DNA of 64,000 nt, taken from Oscheius tipulae. Lineage: Eukaryota > Nematoda > Chromadorea > Rhabditida > Rhabditidae. The stretch covers positions 5,569,501 through 5,633,500 of the forward strand of contig JASJZH010000002.1 of assembly GCA_037178975.1 (NCBI GenBank), given 5' to 3'. Shown piece after piece: positions 48,474 to 60,762 of this stretch. Positions within the stretch are counted from its first letter, which is position 1. The number at the start of each line of letters is the position of its first letter. A program made the translations under genes and the position numbers. The notes under the pieces were generated by a model, which saw only the letters and a list, made by a program, of their open reading frames with translations, had not been told where the DNA came from and ran no database searches.

Positions 48474-49619
48474 TCGAACTGTCCCCACGAATCACTATGC
48501 TACTTGTCAATTGTACCTTCCGGTCAACGATCTCAATTCAGATTTACGGTTCTTCACGTCGTAATATTAGCAGTTTTCTATTCTATACTGGTTTTTCTCA
48601 TTACTGTTCCATTTTTATTGTCACCTATTGGTTGTATGGTGTAGCCTGTTTCTCACGAATTAACCTGTAAAGTACATTTATTCTTCTCCTTGTTCTTTTC
48701 AACGTTAGCTTCATTTAACACGCGAATCGTACCTCAGCCATTTTTTTTTGCAGAGAGATCTGTTTGCCTGAAATCATACCTTTTCCATTCATTGCAGTTT
48801 TCAACCCAACGTTTTCCTAAATCATGTTTCATGTTTCCCTGCTCAGCTTGAGTGCTGAAAAAGAACGACGCGCCGGAGAATAAACACGTGTGGAAACGCT
48901 TGGCGCATCTGTCATTTGCTGATTTTGAATTTCAAATGATTTTTGTAGAGGAAGTCATGGGGCGCTTTGTGGCGTGTCTTTTGCGGCTACAAGTGAATCA
49001 CTAGTTTTAACGAGTGTCCATGTCGTATTTGTATCAGTTATGCCCTGATTTTACTCGTGTGCCGTACGCTAGAGGCAATGCCGCAATCTCGCTGTGTGTA
49101 TCCGAATTTCAACGTTGACCGCTAGAAAAAGCTTGTTCTGTTTGATCTGCCGATCACATGTTTCGTAAAACATCTATACGACTGGCGCTTTTTTGTCTCA
49201 CGCACTTGTACGTACGTTTCACTTCATAAAATTGGTCATTTCCTATTCCTATTCTTTTTTATCTTTCTCACCCCTCGCATGTTTTCTCTTGTAGCTTGTT
49301 TTTTAATATTGCTGCTTACAATTCACTATGAAACAATTGTCAATTAATCTTGCAACAACGTGAGAAGCATCGATAATTTGAAGCACAGTCAGCTGATTGA
49401 CCGCAGTGATTTTTCACGAAGCCAGTCATGCAAAAGTCTCAATTCGTCCTCAAGCCCTCCGAGTTCCACTTAATCCCCAAAATGTCTTTCAAGGGCTCCC
49501 TCATAGAGCCTCCTCGGCGCACGTCATGCCAAAATATTGGTGTTTAATAGCTCTTCCTTCCTCTGCTCGAGATTCCTCCTTTTTTTGCACCCGTTTATCA
49601 ACTTTTTTCAGTGTATCAG
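48474..49619. other. Intergenic/outron region upstream of USP47
   Basis: About 1.15 kb, T-rich, without a supported gene. It ends in acttttttcag (49601-49611), a strong acceptor 8 nt before the USP47 start. Confidence 0.5.
49610..49611 (+). promoter_or_regulatory. Putative trans-splice acceptor, USP47
   Basis: acttttttcag followed by 8 nt and the ATG at 49620. Confidence 0.5.
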
Positions 49620-52600
49620 ATGGTAGTCGATCTGCCAACAACACAAGGGCAAGAAGACGGTTAGCAATGACATGTTATTTCACAAATGGTATAATTTTAG
49701 GCTCGCAATCCGTTGTCCTGCCCAGTGCTTCCAGCGGTCTTCCGGGCGGCGACATGCACTTTAGGCCAGAATCAAATGCCGAAGGTCATTTTTTACTTGA
49801 TTCGTCTTGTAATCAGTCAGTTTCAGCCACTCCGATGCTAGCTCTTCCTGCACCTTCTCCTTCCACATCTGCTCCCGAGCCAGAAGGTCCGATCATGCCT
49901 CTCGACGAAAACGGCCACCGATACGTCGGTCTCGTCAATCAGGTACTTTTTACCCACTTTCTGCGACATTCTTTTTAGGCGATGACCTGCTATCTCAATA
50001 GCCTCGTCCAGACGCTCTACATGACTCCCGAGTTCAGAAACTCGATCTACAGGTAAATTTTGAGTAGGTTCTTTCAAAAATCCGACTTAAGATGGGAGTA
50101 CAAGTCCGCCAACGGAAAAGGAGGTGGAGAGTCGTCGATCCCGTGTCAAATTCAAAAACTCTTCCTGATGCTACAGACCTCGTGCCGCGACGCGATGGAA
50201 ACAACGGATCTGACGGCCAGCTTCGGCTGGACGAGCAACGAGGCCTACGACCAACACGACGTCCAGGAACTCTGTCGTCTAATGTTCGACGCGCTAGAAC
50301 ATCGCTGGAAAGGCTCGCCGCACGAGAAGCTCATCCAAAATCTGTATCGCGGATCGATGCAGGACTTTGTCAAATGTCTCCATTGCAAGAAGGAGAATGC
50401 CCGAGAGGACTTCTTCCTCGATCTTCCACTGGCTCTGAAGCCATTCGGCGCTCACGAGGCCTACAAGAGTGTTGTAAGTTCTTGTCCTGTTTGGTATCTA
50501 AATCATTTCTGTTCAGGAGGATGCCTTGAAGGCGTTTGTCACTCCCGAGAAGCTGGAAGGCAGCAACCAATACAACTGTGAAAACTGCAATGCGAAAAGA
50601 GACGCTCACAAAGTTTGTTTTTATCACAGTCCGAACAAAACGAAATCAGGGCCTCCGCATCACGCAGTTCCCGTATCTGCTCACAATCCAGCTGAAACGC
50701 TTCGACTTCGATTACAACACGATGCATAGGATCAAGCTGAACGACAAGATGACATTCCCGGACATTCTAAACCTTAATCCCTTCGTCTACGACCCGAAGA
50801 ATCCGGAGAGGAAGGAGGTCGACGATCCTAACGAACGTAATTTTGCTCCCCTTTTTCTTCAAAAACCCCTGGTTTTAGTGCTTTACAACGGAGCCATTCA
50901 GGGCGTGGGAACTCCCCTGAACAAGCAGGAAATCACCCGTCTCCTTAAGCAGGGTGAATACGTTTACGAGCTCTTCTCGGTCATGGTCCACCAGGGTAGC
51001 GCCGCCGGCGGTCACTACTTCGCCTACATAAAGTATTCCTTTTCCCAATGAAAATGAGCAAAGAAATTTAAGGAATCTGGATCAGGACAGCTGGTACTGC
51101 TTCAACGACACCCGCGTCGACCATGCCACTACAAGAGAAATCGAAAAAAGCTATGGCGGAATGTACGGAGGATGGTCGAACAGCAACACCAACGCGTATA
51201 TGCTCATGTACAGAAAAGTACACTCGTTTCTTCTTCAACTTCATATGAAACGCTTTAGATCCGCGATAAGAAGAACGAGTCCTTTATCAGAACGGAAAAG
51301 TTGCCGGACCACATCGTCCAGCTGCAGAATCTCTGGCAGCGTCTGGAAGAGGACAAGGAACGTCAACGCGAGTATCAGGCCAGCCTTCTCTACGTCAGTT
51401 TTCTATTCGATTCCGTCTAAAAATGGGTTACAGATAACCATCGAGCTGAACATCGTCTGCGAGCAGCCGGATCTCATCAACCAGGTGCACAAATTCGAGA
51501 TACCGCGTACCTCGACCCTGGCCGAAGTCCACAATCAGGCATGGAAGTTCTTCGACGAACGAGCCAGTAGTTTCGGTGTCAAGTTAGCCAAGAAGCAGAG
51601 TCGTCTGATCCGAGTGGACGGAGAGGGAAAGATGAGACAGGCCTTCGTCTCTAAGAACGAATACGACAGAGTAAACTTTTCGTAGAATTTTCTCAAAAAG
51701 GTCTTCAGAAGCTGGAGCAGCTCTTCACTGAGAACGACTGGCGCCAAGGCGTGAACACGATGTACTTCCTTTTCGATTTCCCGCGCAACGTCGGCTCTCA
51801 CCAGGCCCTTAAGTTTCCCGTGAAGTTTGGAGATCAGGACCCGCTGACGATCTGTATCCATCGAGTCGACATTCAGACGAGGACCGTCTCTCCGCCGTAT
51901 CGAATCAATCTGCCCGATGATAAAAATCACGTAACAAATTTGTTTTTGCTGGCCCAAACAAAAGATCTCAGGTTGTTGTCGTGAAAGCCGAGATCGGAAA
52001 AGCTCTAGGAGTAGAGGCATCGGCCAGTATCAAAGCTAGACTCGTCCTTCAAGTCGGAGATCAGTATTCCAACAAGTTCAAACTGCTCGACTCGGCATCT
52101 ACCGTCTTCCGCGAGGTCTGTCGAGAGTCCTACATGCGAGTTCCGATTGTAAGTATCACTTCGTCCTAACTGAACTATATTTATGCTTCAGCTCTACTAC
52201 GACGGAGGAGTATTTCCTGTACCGGAGGCAGTGTTGGAGGATCGTAAAAAGGATCCGGATTCAAGCGAGATGTTCAAGATTCTCGATAGGAAAAAGTTCG
52301 CCTCGATCTTGAAGCTGCGAATTCCGAGCGACGATGACATCCAGCGTGCCCACGTCTTCACAAACAGCATTGTCGGTCCGTCCTGGCAGGATACCGTAGC
52401 CTCCTCGACTGAGGTACTTTTTATACCTTTAAACCCTCTGAAAACTCGCTTAGAAAACGGAGACACAGCTGGAAGTTGCCAGTCCGGAGGAAATTACGAG
52501 TGGTCGATCCAGCCCCAGCAGTCTCAACGACGAAGCCATGCTCGGCACGGACAGTCTCTGTAACAACACGCCGGCGGTATGTTTATTTTAAATCCTCTTC

Positions 52601-54121
52601 AAATCAGGCAAATTCAGGTCTCTCCAGCCATTTCGGACGGCGACGAAGGTTATGAAGAACGCAATCTGAGCAGGTCGCGCTCCCTCGGACTCTGGGATCT
52701 GTCTGGACAGGAAGAGGTCATGCGAGCCGACTACTACATTAATCCTCCCGAATCGATGATGGGAGAGTCTATCCCCGCCTCACATACAAGATCCTCTTCG
52801 TCGACTTTGGTCGCGAGTTCGGTCGCGGACTGCGGACAGAACATCATCATCCTGGAGAAAGTTCCCGAACAGAATGGTAGACTGTTTTACATGTTTTTAT
52901 AGATATTTTGACTTCAGTGATATACGTCGACGTGGATAGCCGAATCTCCATTCTCGAGCTCAAGCAGTGGCTGTCAAGACATCTCAAGATTGATCCAGCA
53001 CAATTCCAGTTCTTGCGTCATCAACAGGCGAGTCTTTTCGATCCAATTTCACTAAAAAAGGAGATTTTAGGACGACTTCAGCGACCGCGGCTGGGAGTTT
53101 GTTGGTCAAGACGACGACAACATCAGCAGTGGATTCAACAACTCCTCCAACATCGATGTTCAGCTCCGTCCGCCTCTTAAACGCGACGAGAAACTTCTGA
53201 AGGTTATCCTGGTCGACATGGAGGAGCACAACGTACTTTTCCTTTATTTATGCGAACAAACTCGTCTCAGAAAGACAACTGGAAGCTGTTGTGCGAGGTT
53301 CCGGCCTCGCGAAGCACTCTCGTCGGAGATTTTCTCCTCCAATGTCATCGTCTTTATAACGAGATCTTCCAGACGAACATCAGCTACAAACAGTATTTTT
53401 TAATCTTCTTTTCCAGTGCAAAAATCTGTTCAGGGTACGACTGCGAGACATTTCGGCAACTGGCAAGACGATATTCAATCCGGAACAGACGTTTGAATCG
53501 CAGAGACAGATACACAACTTCACCAACAACGTCTTCTTCCACGTGATGGACGAGAGTCTGATCGGCAAGAAGGGCGATCCAATCTTCATTCGACGCTTCC
53601 GACCCTCTTCCGTCGAATCCGGACCGATCCAGGAAATTGTGGTGGATAGCACCTCCGATGAGGACCACTGGAAACTGCTCAAGGAGGCAATCGGACAGAA
53701 AAGCGGCATTCCGGCCGAGCACGTTGACATGGTCGAGGTAAACCGTCTTTTTAGCTATGAAATTGACCCAATTAAGCCGTCGATCGGCCCCTGGGACTTC
53801 GGTAAATGGCCGTATTCGAAGAATCGGCTCGAGCTGCTCGACGGAAGTGTCAAGTTCCACAATTTGAAGCCGATCGGATCGACGCTGCCGGACGAGTTCA
53901 TCCAGAAGATCGGAAACCGCGTCGTCTACTATAGGGACAATCGCGAACAGACCAAGGAGCTGACGGACGACGAGAGGAAGCAGATCACAATCAAGGTATC
54001 CTCATTTTATAAAGCGGTGTGCAACAAACAAATTCAGGACAATTCGGCCACAAATTCCGCCCAGCAGCGTCGAAAGGAGCGCCCTCTCCGCATCCAGATG
54101 AGCAGTATCAGCGAGTCATAG
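49620..54121 (+). CDS. usp-47: USP47-type ubiquitin carboxyl-terminal hydrolase
   Basis: Cysteine protease that removes ubiquitin; USP47 acts on DNA polymerase beta and in growth signalling in other animals. About 1,250 residues in some 20 exons. Exon 1 reads MVVDLPTTQGQEDG and splices into a Ser/Pro-rich leader. The Cys box is YVGLVNQAMTCYLNSLVQTL (catalytic Cys in MTCYLN), followed by SFGWTSNEAYDQHDVQELCR. A zinc ribbon is formed by FVKCLHCKKEN and YNCENCNAK. Then come QLKRFDFDYNTMHRIKLND and the His box VHQGSAAGGHYFAYI with WYCFNDTRV. The long C-terminal half holds ubiquitin-like folds (ITIELNIV, FPVKFGDQDPLTICIHRVD, GPWDFGKWPYSKNRLELLDG), ending VYYRDNREQTKELTDDERKQ and SSISES. The same order occurs in human USP47, not USP7 (no MATH domain). 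Confidence 0.94.
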
Positions 54122-54520
54122 TCCTTCCTCCTTTTTCGCGCGCGGGTCTCAGTGCCAAAAGACTGGTTTTATTGACAAATATCCTTTTTACTTTCTCCTT
54201 TTTCTATTTTTGACTCGAAGCGGGTTGACTTTTCCCCCAAAAACTCACAGATACTTTGCTCCAATCCCCCTTTTAAGAAGAAAACCGAATCCCTGTAGCT
54301 TTTATTTACCCGTGTATTGGTGTTTATCCGGTTTTTTTTCACATGATTTGATTGAAAAGAATAAATTTACTTTGTCTTTTGCGTTTTTTTGCTTCAAGTT
54401 CTGCCATTTCAATACCAATTATTGATCTCTTGTTTGACTCTCTAGCATAAGATTTACAAGCTCTTTGCTCGCATTTCCACGCGAGTTATCGTCTCGAGAT
54501 CATTCGCAACTCTCTTAACC
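54122..54520. other. Intergenic region, USP47 to APN-1
   Basis: T-rich 3' UTR of USP47 with an AATAAA at 54360-54365, followed by the short 5' region of the endonuclease gene. Nothing else seen. Confidence 0.6.
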
Positions 54521-56615
54521 ATGCCGCGAGGAATCAAGAGGACTGCTGTCACGGGAACAATCCACAAATTCATGTCCCCGAAAGCCGAGGTCAAGGAGGA
54601 ACCAGCAGCCGACGAGACGGATTCGAAAGAGGAGCGGAAGCCAAAAATTGGTAGGCTTTCTTTTTTTTCTCTGAATCTTGGAAGGTAAACTACCCTATAA
54701 CCAAGAGCAACTCAAAAAGCTCTAGTATGTTTGATGCAGAGAGTTTCGACCTATGTTGCCAGATATATTACACACCGGCGTTATTGGGGCTTGCTTTGAC
54801 AAAGATATAGAAGAGCCGAATCTGTATTTTTTGGAAGTCACCGAAAAGAAGGTAGTGTGCGAGCAGTCTTCTTCCATTGTTCGTCTTCCTTGATGTTGCT
54901 TTGGCCCATGGTTGGGCACGCAGTGATATGGAATAGCAACTGCTAGGTCCTGCTGAGATTCACAGCTATGAAATCTTCCTCTTTTTTCCGAAATACAATC
55001 TGCTATCTTACTCAACCTTAATCTTTTAGATGGAGTGAAACTGGAACCGCCACAAAGTCAAATAAAGCAGGAGGAAGAGGAAGGTATCTCTCCTCGTGTT
55101 CCTATTGAAATCTACTTTTTTCAGTCGACGATGTGAAAGAAAATGCTGCAAAGAAGGTCATCAAGCGACAGAAGAAGAAGAAGACGTCGGACAGCGAGAG
55201 TGATTTTGAGGCGGAGCCGAAAAAGAAGACCAAGAAGGCTGCCGAGAAGCCGAAACGAGGTGCGGCAAAGAAGGTGAAAGAGGAGGAATTTGGAGCAGTC
55301 GGAGAGACGCGCGACGTGGGCAAAGCGGTCCTTGCGACTGTCGGAAAGAGCAACAAACGTCTCGGTTTTCATGTGAGCGCAGCTGGCGGAGCCGAGAATG
55401 CCATTGAGAACGCCGTCTCGACGGGCTGTCGTGCCTTCGCCCTCTTCATTCGAAATCAGCGGACTTGGAATCACAAGCCGATGGAGGAGGCCCGTGTCGT
55501 GGCCTGGAAGGCAGCCATGGAGAAGTATCAGTTCGACATCGACCAGATCCTCCCTCACGGATCCTATCTCTGCAATCCCGGCAGCCCGGACGCCGAGAAG
55601 TTGAAGAAGACACAGGATGCCATGCTCGACGAATGTCAACGCTGCGAGAAGCTTGGAATCAAACTCTACAACTTTCATCCAGGTACATTCTCCTTCTACT
55701 TCATAATCCGTAGCGAGTTTAGGCTCGACTACTGGCGCTTGCTCGACCGAGGAGTGTATAAAAACTGTCGCCGAGACAATCAACTACATCATCGAGAAGA
55801 CGTCCTTCATAACTCTTGGTTCGTTTTCTACTGATTTTGTGGAGTTCAGAGACAAAGAAGTAGCTGTGAGGAATAGAAACTCCTGTTTGTAATCTTTCGA
55901 TCAATGATCTTGGTTGTGTCAGTGGTAGCCTGAAACGTTCCTTCTTTTTAGAATACTCACATGACAGTCTGGGTGTTTTTTATTGTGAGCCTTTCCTTCT
56001 ATCCATTTCGAAGCATTCATGTTAATCGTGTTGCATTCATGTTAATCGAAACTATCAGATCTGTCACTATAAAGAAAAATGGAAAGTAGATAAACTGAAC
56101 ACTTTGAAGTGATCGAGACGATGGCCGGCCAAGGACACACAGTCGGCGGCAAGTTCGAAGAAATCCGCTCGATGATCGACCAGGTGAAGGATAAAAGTCG
56201 CGTCGGAGTCTGCATCGACACTTGTCACATTTTCGCAGCTGGTATTCCTGCCCTTTCTTTTCAAAAATCCAACTGTTCAGGGTATGACATTCGCACAAGG
56301 AAGGCGTACGAGAAGACCATGGCCGATTTCGACAAGATCATCGGTCTCAACTACCTAAAGGCCTTCCATCTGAACGATTCGAAGGGAGATCTCGGCTGCA
56401 GGACTGACCGTCACGAGAATCTCGGAAACGGCAAGATTGGCCAGGTTTTCTTTTTTTTTTTTTTACAAAACAAACAAAGATTTCAGGATGCCTTCGGGTT
56501 CCTGGTCAACGATTCTCGCCTGGACGGGATTCCGATGATTCTGGAGACGCCGGAGGGTAAATATCCCGAGGAGATGATGCTGATGTACGGCATGGACGAA
56601 CTCAATAAGAAGTAA
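54521..56615 (+). CDS. apn-1: Endonuclease IV family AP endonuclease
   Basis: Zn-dependent AP endonuclease of base-excision repair (Nfo/APN1 family), common in nematodes and cnidarians and absent from vertebrates. The long N-terminal extension is basic ([27 protein letters not shown]), probably nuclear targeting, and starts [19 protein letters not shown], a PIP-box-like opening. The catalytic domain begins [11 protein letters not shown]. Metal ligands are visible: H in [15 protein letters not shown] in NFHPGST, E in ETMAGQG, D and H in [14 protein letters not shown] in FHLNDSK, D and H in DRHENLGNG, and E in LETPEG. About 410 residues. A large intron at about 55,831-56,107 contains a 15-bp direct repeat. 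The stop at 56613-56615 is followed by AATAAA at 56660-56665. The gene converges on beta-COP. Confidence 0.94.
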
Positions 56616-56844
56616 CTCTCATTTCGTCCAATTTTACACTGGTTTAATGATCTTTTGTAAATAAACCCCATCTACTTATACCCATTTAATACGATGTAAA
56701 ACAAATGTACACACCACAGGAAAAAAAGATACAAAAAATGGGCTGTGTTACTGGGGGAGAGAGGACGAATAGGCATCACAGAGCGCATTATGTGTGAATC
56801 ACATTCTTAAATTAGAAATAAATAGGGGTATCTAAAACAGGACA

Positions 56845-59800
56845 TTACGCTGGAGGTGGGACATTAGAGGTGGTGGGGCTCAATTTACGCTGGGCCAGAC
56901 CTATCTTATCGCCGATTGTGAGAGCCATTCCTTGTGACTTTGCCCGAATACGAATGTGTCCAATGATCGGGGATTCGGTGTCCATGGGGCGGGACTTTTC
57001 GATCGAGACGTTGGCCAGAGCATCCTCGCCGAAAATAGAATGGGCTGCCAGATTGGCGGCGAGAAAGCCGCATTCTCCTTCTGAATAGTTCCTATTAAAA
57101 GCACATACAAAATACTTACCAATAGCAGCGTCCCCAGTGAGAATTTTCATATTCGTCGACGTGGCCAGATTGTTGATGTATTCGCGGAGATCGGTGATGG
57201 TCGTGTTGACTGAGACCTTGTTCTCCCATTCGAATTCGAACCACATCTTGCGGAACTCCTCGTCCGACAGGCTTCCCGGAACAATATAATCCTAATGTTA
57301 CAATTTCTAACGACATAAATGAAGAAAACGGACCATAATGTCAATCTTGATGTCCTGGAGGTAGACGCAATTTCTGTCGGAGGTCGATCCGCGCACGTCG
57401 TAGCTAATTGTAGAGTAGATTATGCCGTTTTCAGTGCTGGCAACTTTGACCGTGGCCTTGATATTGGCGAAATCAGACGAGGCGAGAGTGATTGGAGACG
57501 GCTTGTCGACCAGCTTCAGATCTCCATCGGTACAGAGTTCCAGCGAGACGTTCTGAAGCGTATCAGCTGTCTGGTTGACAATGAGAACGTCCAGGACTGA
57601 AATATAGTTTTTCTTAAACGGAAGGTAATAAAAAAGTACCGATATCATACTGGTTGACATTAACGTAAGCCTCGGCATAGACCGGGTCGGAGAATCCGGA
57701 CAGCTGGATGACTTTGCCGAGTTTCGAGCTAGAGAAGTCGAATTTTTGAGTCTTCGGCGCAGTTCCGAGGGCCTGAGAGAGAGCGGCATCGAAGAGATTC
57801 TCGCCGCTAGAAGCATCGGCTCGCATCGTCAGCTGCGAGAAGGAAATTGTTTTATCGACCTTAATTTCCGATTGCACCGATTATTACATCAAAATCTACC
57901 TGAACAGTGTTCCTCTCGCGCTTCTTCTCGAGCTCCTCGGCCGTTCCCTTGTGCGTATTGGCTAGCATAAGATCCAGACTGTCCTGACAGCGGTTGAGAT
58001 AGATCTCGGCAGCTCCAGGACATCCGATTGCGAGCAGCTTGATTGTGGCACTCATGCGATCCAGATCATCCTCGGTCACTCCAGACTTAGTGATGCCACT
58101 CTTTCCGAGGTGAACGATGCAGGAGAGGATGTACATGCACTCAGCACGGAATCTTAACGCTTTTTTTAAACACAACAGTATGAAAAAAAGAACGAACCTG
58201 TTGGCTCTTTCGGGACGAGAGGCGTTGATTTGCTGGAATCGTTCGGTCATCTTCGTGAGGACGGTGGCCAGCTGGGCGCCGATGAAGAAGTCAGCCTCGA
58301 GAAGAAACTTTCGGAGTGGAGGAGCACTATGATCGGCCTTCTTCGTGGTAACCAAAGCCGACTGGGTGGCGTAAGTTCCATCAGCAGTGACAAGTTGACG
58401 CGTGGCTGGCTGCTTCTTCTCTTCGGGCGAAGCCTCTTCGCCTTGGGCTTCACTCAACTCGCTGGCGACTATTGGCAGTTCTCCGAGAGACTTCTTGATA
58501 AGAGCAAGGACGGAGAGCAGAGACGGGTCCGTGTCGCAGTAGGAGCCGAGAATCCAGAGAGCTGATTGGAAGATCTTGGGCTTTTTGATCGAGAGAAGTC
58601 CTTGCTACAACGTGAGTCATTTGCATAGGGTAATAACAAAACAAAATACCTGCAGAGAGGAAAGAATCGATTCTTTCAGAGCGGGCAGCTTGTGCACAGC
58701 CTCACGAACGAAGTGCAGGACGTATTGGGCAGCCACCTCATTATCATCAGACAGGAATTCCATGAGAACTGGGATGATATTGGGAGCGACATCGGGAAAT
58801 CTAATTGTAGCCACGTGAAGAGTCTTGACCAGCTCCTGACGGTACTTTCCGGCCTCGTCATTCGATTCGGAAGACGACTTGGCGATTTCTTTCTTGAGGA
58901 AGGCCACCATCTCCTCGACATTTCGACTGGAGACCAGATCCAGGGCCAGAGCCAGCGTCTTCTGGCGAACTTCGAGTCCGGGAGACGAGAGAACACGCAA
59001 GATGTCCATGACGAGTTCTTGGAGAATCTTCTCATGAGTTGTCGACTGACGCAACTCCATCAGACGGTCAAGAACAATCAGCTTGACATTATTATCACTC
59101 TCCTTCACTATCAGCTCAATGTAGGTGATGGCGGCTTCTTTGACAGCGGTGGAAACGGAGGACAGCGTGACGAGAGTTCCGGCAGCCTCGTATCTGACAG
59201 CAGCACTGTTCGACTTGAGCAGATTGTAGACACATCGGATGAAACGAGATCTTTCGGCCGGGTTCGTGTGACAGACCTGGAGAACTCCTTTTCAATGTAA
59301 AAGAAAGGACAAACCTTATAAATGAGCTCGACGATAACGAGTTGCAGAATGTCGTTGAACTGAGTGACCTGTTCAATGCAGCCAGACAGGTAGTCAAGGG
59401 CTCGACTCTGGTCGACATGAAGGAGCATCATGAAGGCGTTACGCTTGCACGAGGCGTCCTGTTCTCTCTCCAAGAAGCCGTAGACCAGTTCGGGAGCATC
59501 CGGAATGAGAAACTCGAAGTTTCCTGCAATTTAATGGCATCAAAGTAGGGAGAAACACAAACTGAAAATGGTGAAGATGGCACAGATGGCGTTCTTCCTC
59601 ACGTAGGAGTGATTGTGCTCCAGACACTGTCTAATAGAGGGCATCAACGGTTCTAGCAGCTCTGGCTCTTTTAGTTTGCACAAAAATCTGAGATATACAC
59701 ATAAAAGGGGTAAAAAAATGGGACAACCTAAGAGTGGAGCCTCTGACAAACTCGTTGGGATGCTGAAGATCTTTTCTGTAGGCGTCACAGACGAGAATCA

Positions 59801-60139
59801 TCTCGTGAAGCAGCTTTCCCTGGGCATTAGTCTTCGGGATAACCTCCCAGAAAAGGAGGAGATTCTTCTTTAGACGGTGATCGTTGGATGGAAGACAGAA
59901 GCGGATCACGTACATGAGAATGCTCGGGCCGACTTTGTCGCCATTGAGCAGCATCAGAATCAACTTCTCCAGTGTCTCATTCTTCTCCTTGATATTTCCT
60001 GAAAGTATGGTCACTGCATTCAAGAAAATAATAGCGACCAACCTTTCTCCAGCTTTTCTCGGAGATGTGTCTCAGTAGGAGGCTCCCAATCACTCGGAGC
60101 TGTGATGAGGGTATAAGACGGCTGCTCGCCAGACGTCAT
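56845..60139 (-). CDS. copb-1: Coatomer subunit beta (beta-COP)
   Basis: Beta-COP is part of the COPI coat that drives Golgi-to-ER and intra-Golgi transport. The minus-strand model starts [20 protein letters not shown] and runs through an adaptin-type HEAT-repeat solenoid ([107 protein letters not shown]). A charged linker follows, then the appendage domain with [51 protein letters not shown] and LADxHIDIMDYI-like LQDIKIDIM. The end reads [30 protein letters not shown] and NVPPPA. About 950-960 residues, full length. The ATG at 60139 is one base after tttttgcag. It is divergent from ZRANB2. Confidence 0.95.
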
Positions 60140-60762
60140 CCTGCAAAAACTCACATTACTTCGGTAAAGGTAGTAAAGAAAAGGAGAGGAAAGTGTATTG
60201 ACAAACAAAATGCTTGGCCAATAGGTGGGACGAGCTATTTTCTGCTCCACGGCTAGTATATCTGATAAAAACGTTGTTTGTGACGTTTCTTTCATAAAAT
60301 CTGGGTGAGTCAGAGTATTGCATAGGATAGCATGGTCAGTTCAAGGAAAGGAACCGGATTGTAGGAAAATGGTTAAAATGAAGTTTTTATACGCCGTTTC
60401 CGTTTCGTCGTTCAATGTTTTATGACAGCTACTATGAGAAGAATGTTAGGTTCAACTGTTTTCGCTCACATGCAAGTAAGTACATGACAAACAAGCCAAC
60501 AAGAGAGTAAGAAATCCAAAAAGGCGAAACCAAGTTGGCCAGAATACGTGGAATACCGTATCCCGGCCTGATCAGCAGGGAATTCGCGACGGAACCCGCC
60601 TCATTCGAACAAACTTTGCCGTGAGGAAACGGTAAATGAAATCGTCGTGGATTCTCGTCGTTGTTTGGCGATCCATCGCAGTTTTTTTTTTCCCTTTTCT
60701 TGTTAATTTCCTTTAAACTTTTGTTGAAATACTAACCAGAAGACACATTTCAAGTGCCCTGA
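60140..60762. other. Bidirectional promoter region, beta-COP and ZRANB2
   Basis: 623 bp between two divergent housekeeping genes. No ORF or RNA gene is supported. It includes a poly-T tract near 60,680. Confidence 0.55.
60141..60143 (-). promoter_or_regulatory. Putative trans-splice acceptor, beta-COP
   Basis: Minus strand gtttttgcag followed by G and the ATG at 60139. Confidence 0.5.

Noticed and set aside
49620-54121. USP7 instead of USP47
   Set aside because: No MATH/TRAF domain precedes the catalytic core, and the Cys-box wording (GLVNQAMTCYLNSL) and C-terminal blocks follow USP47.
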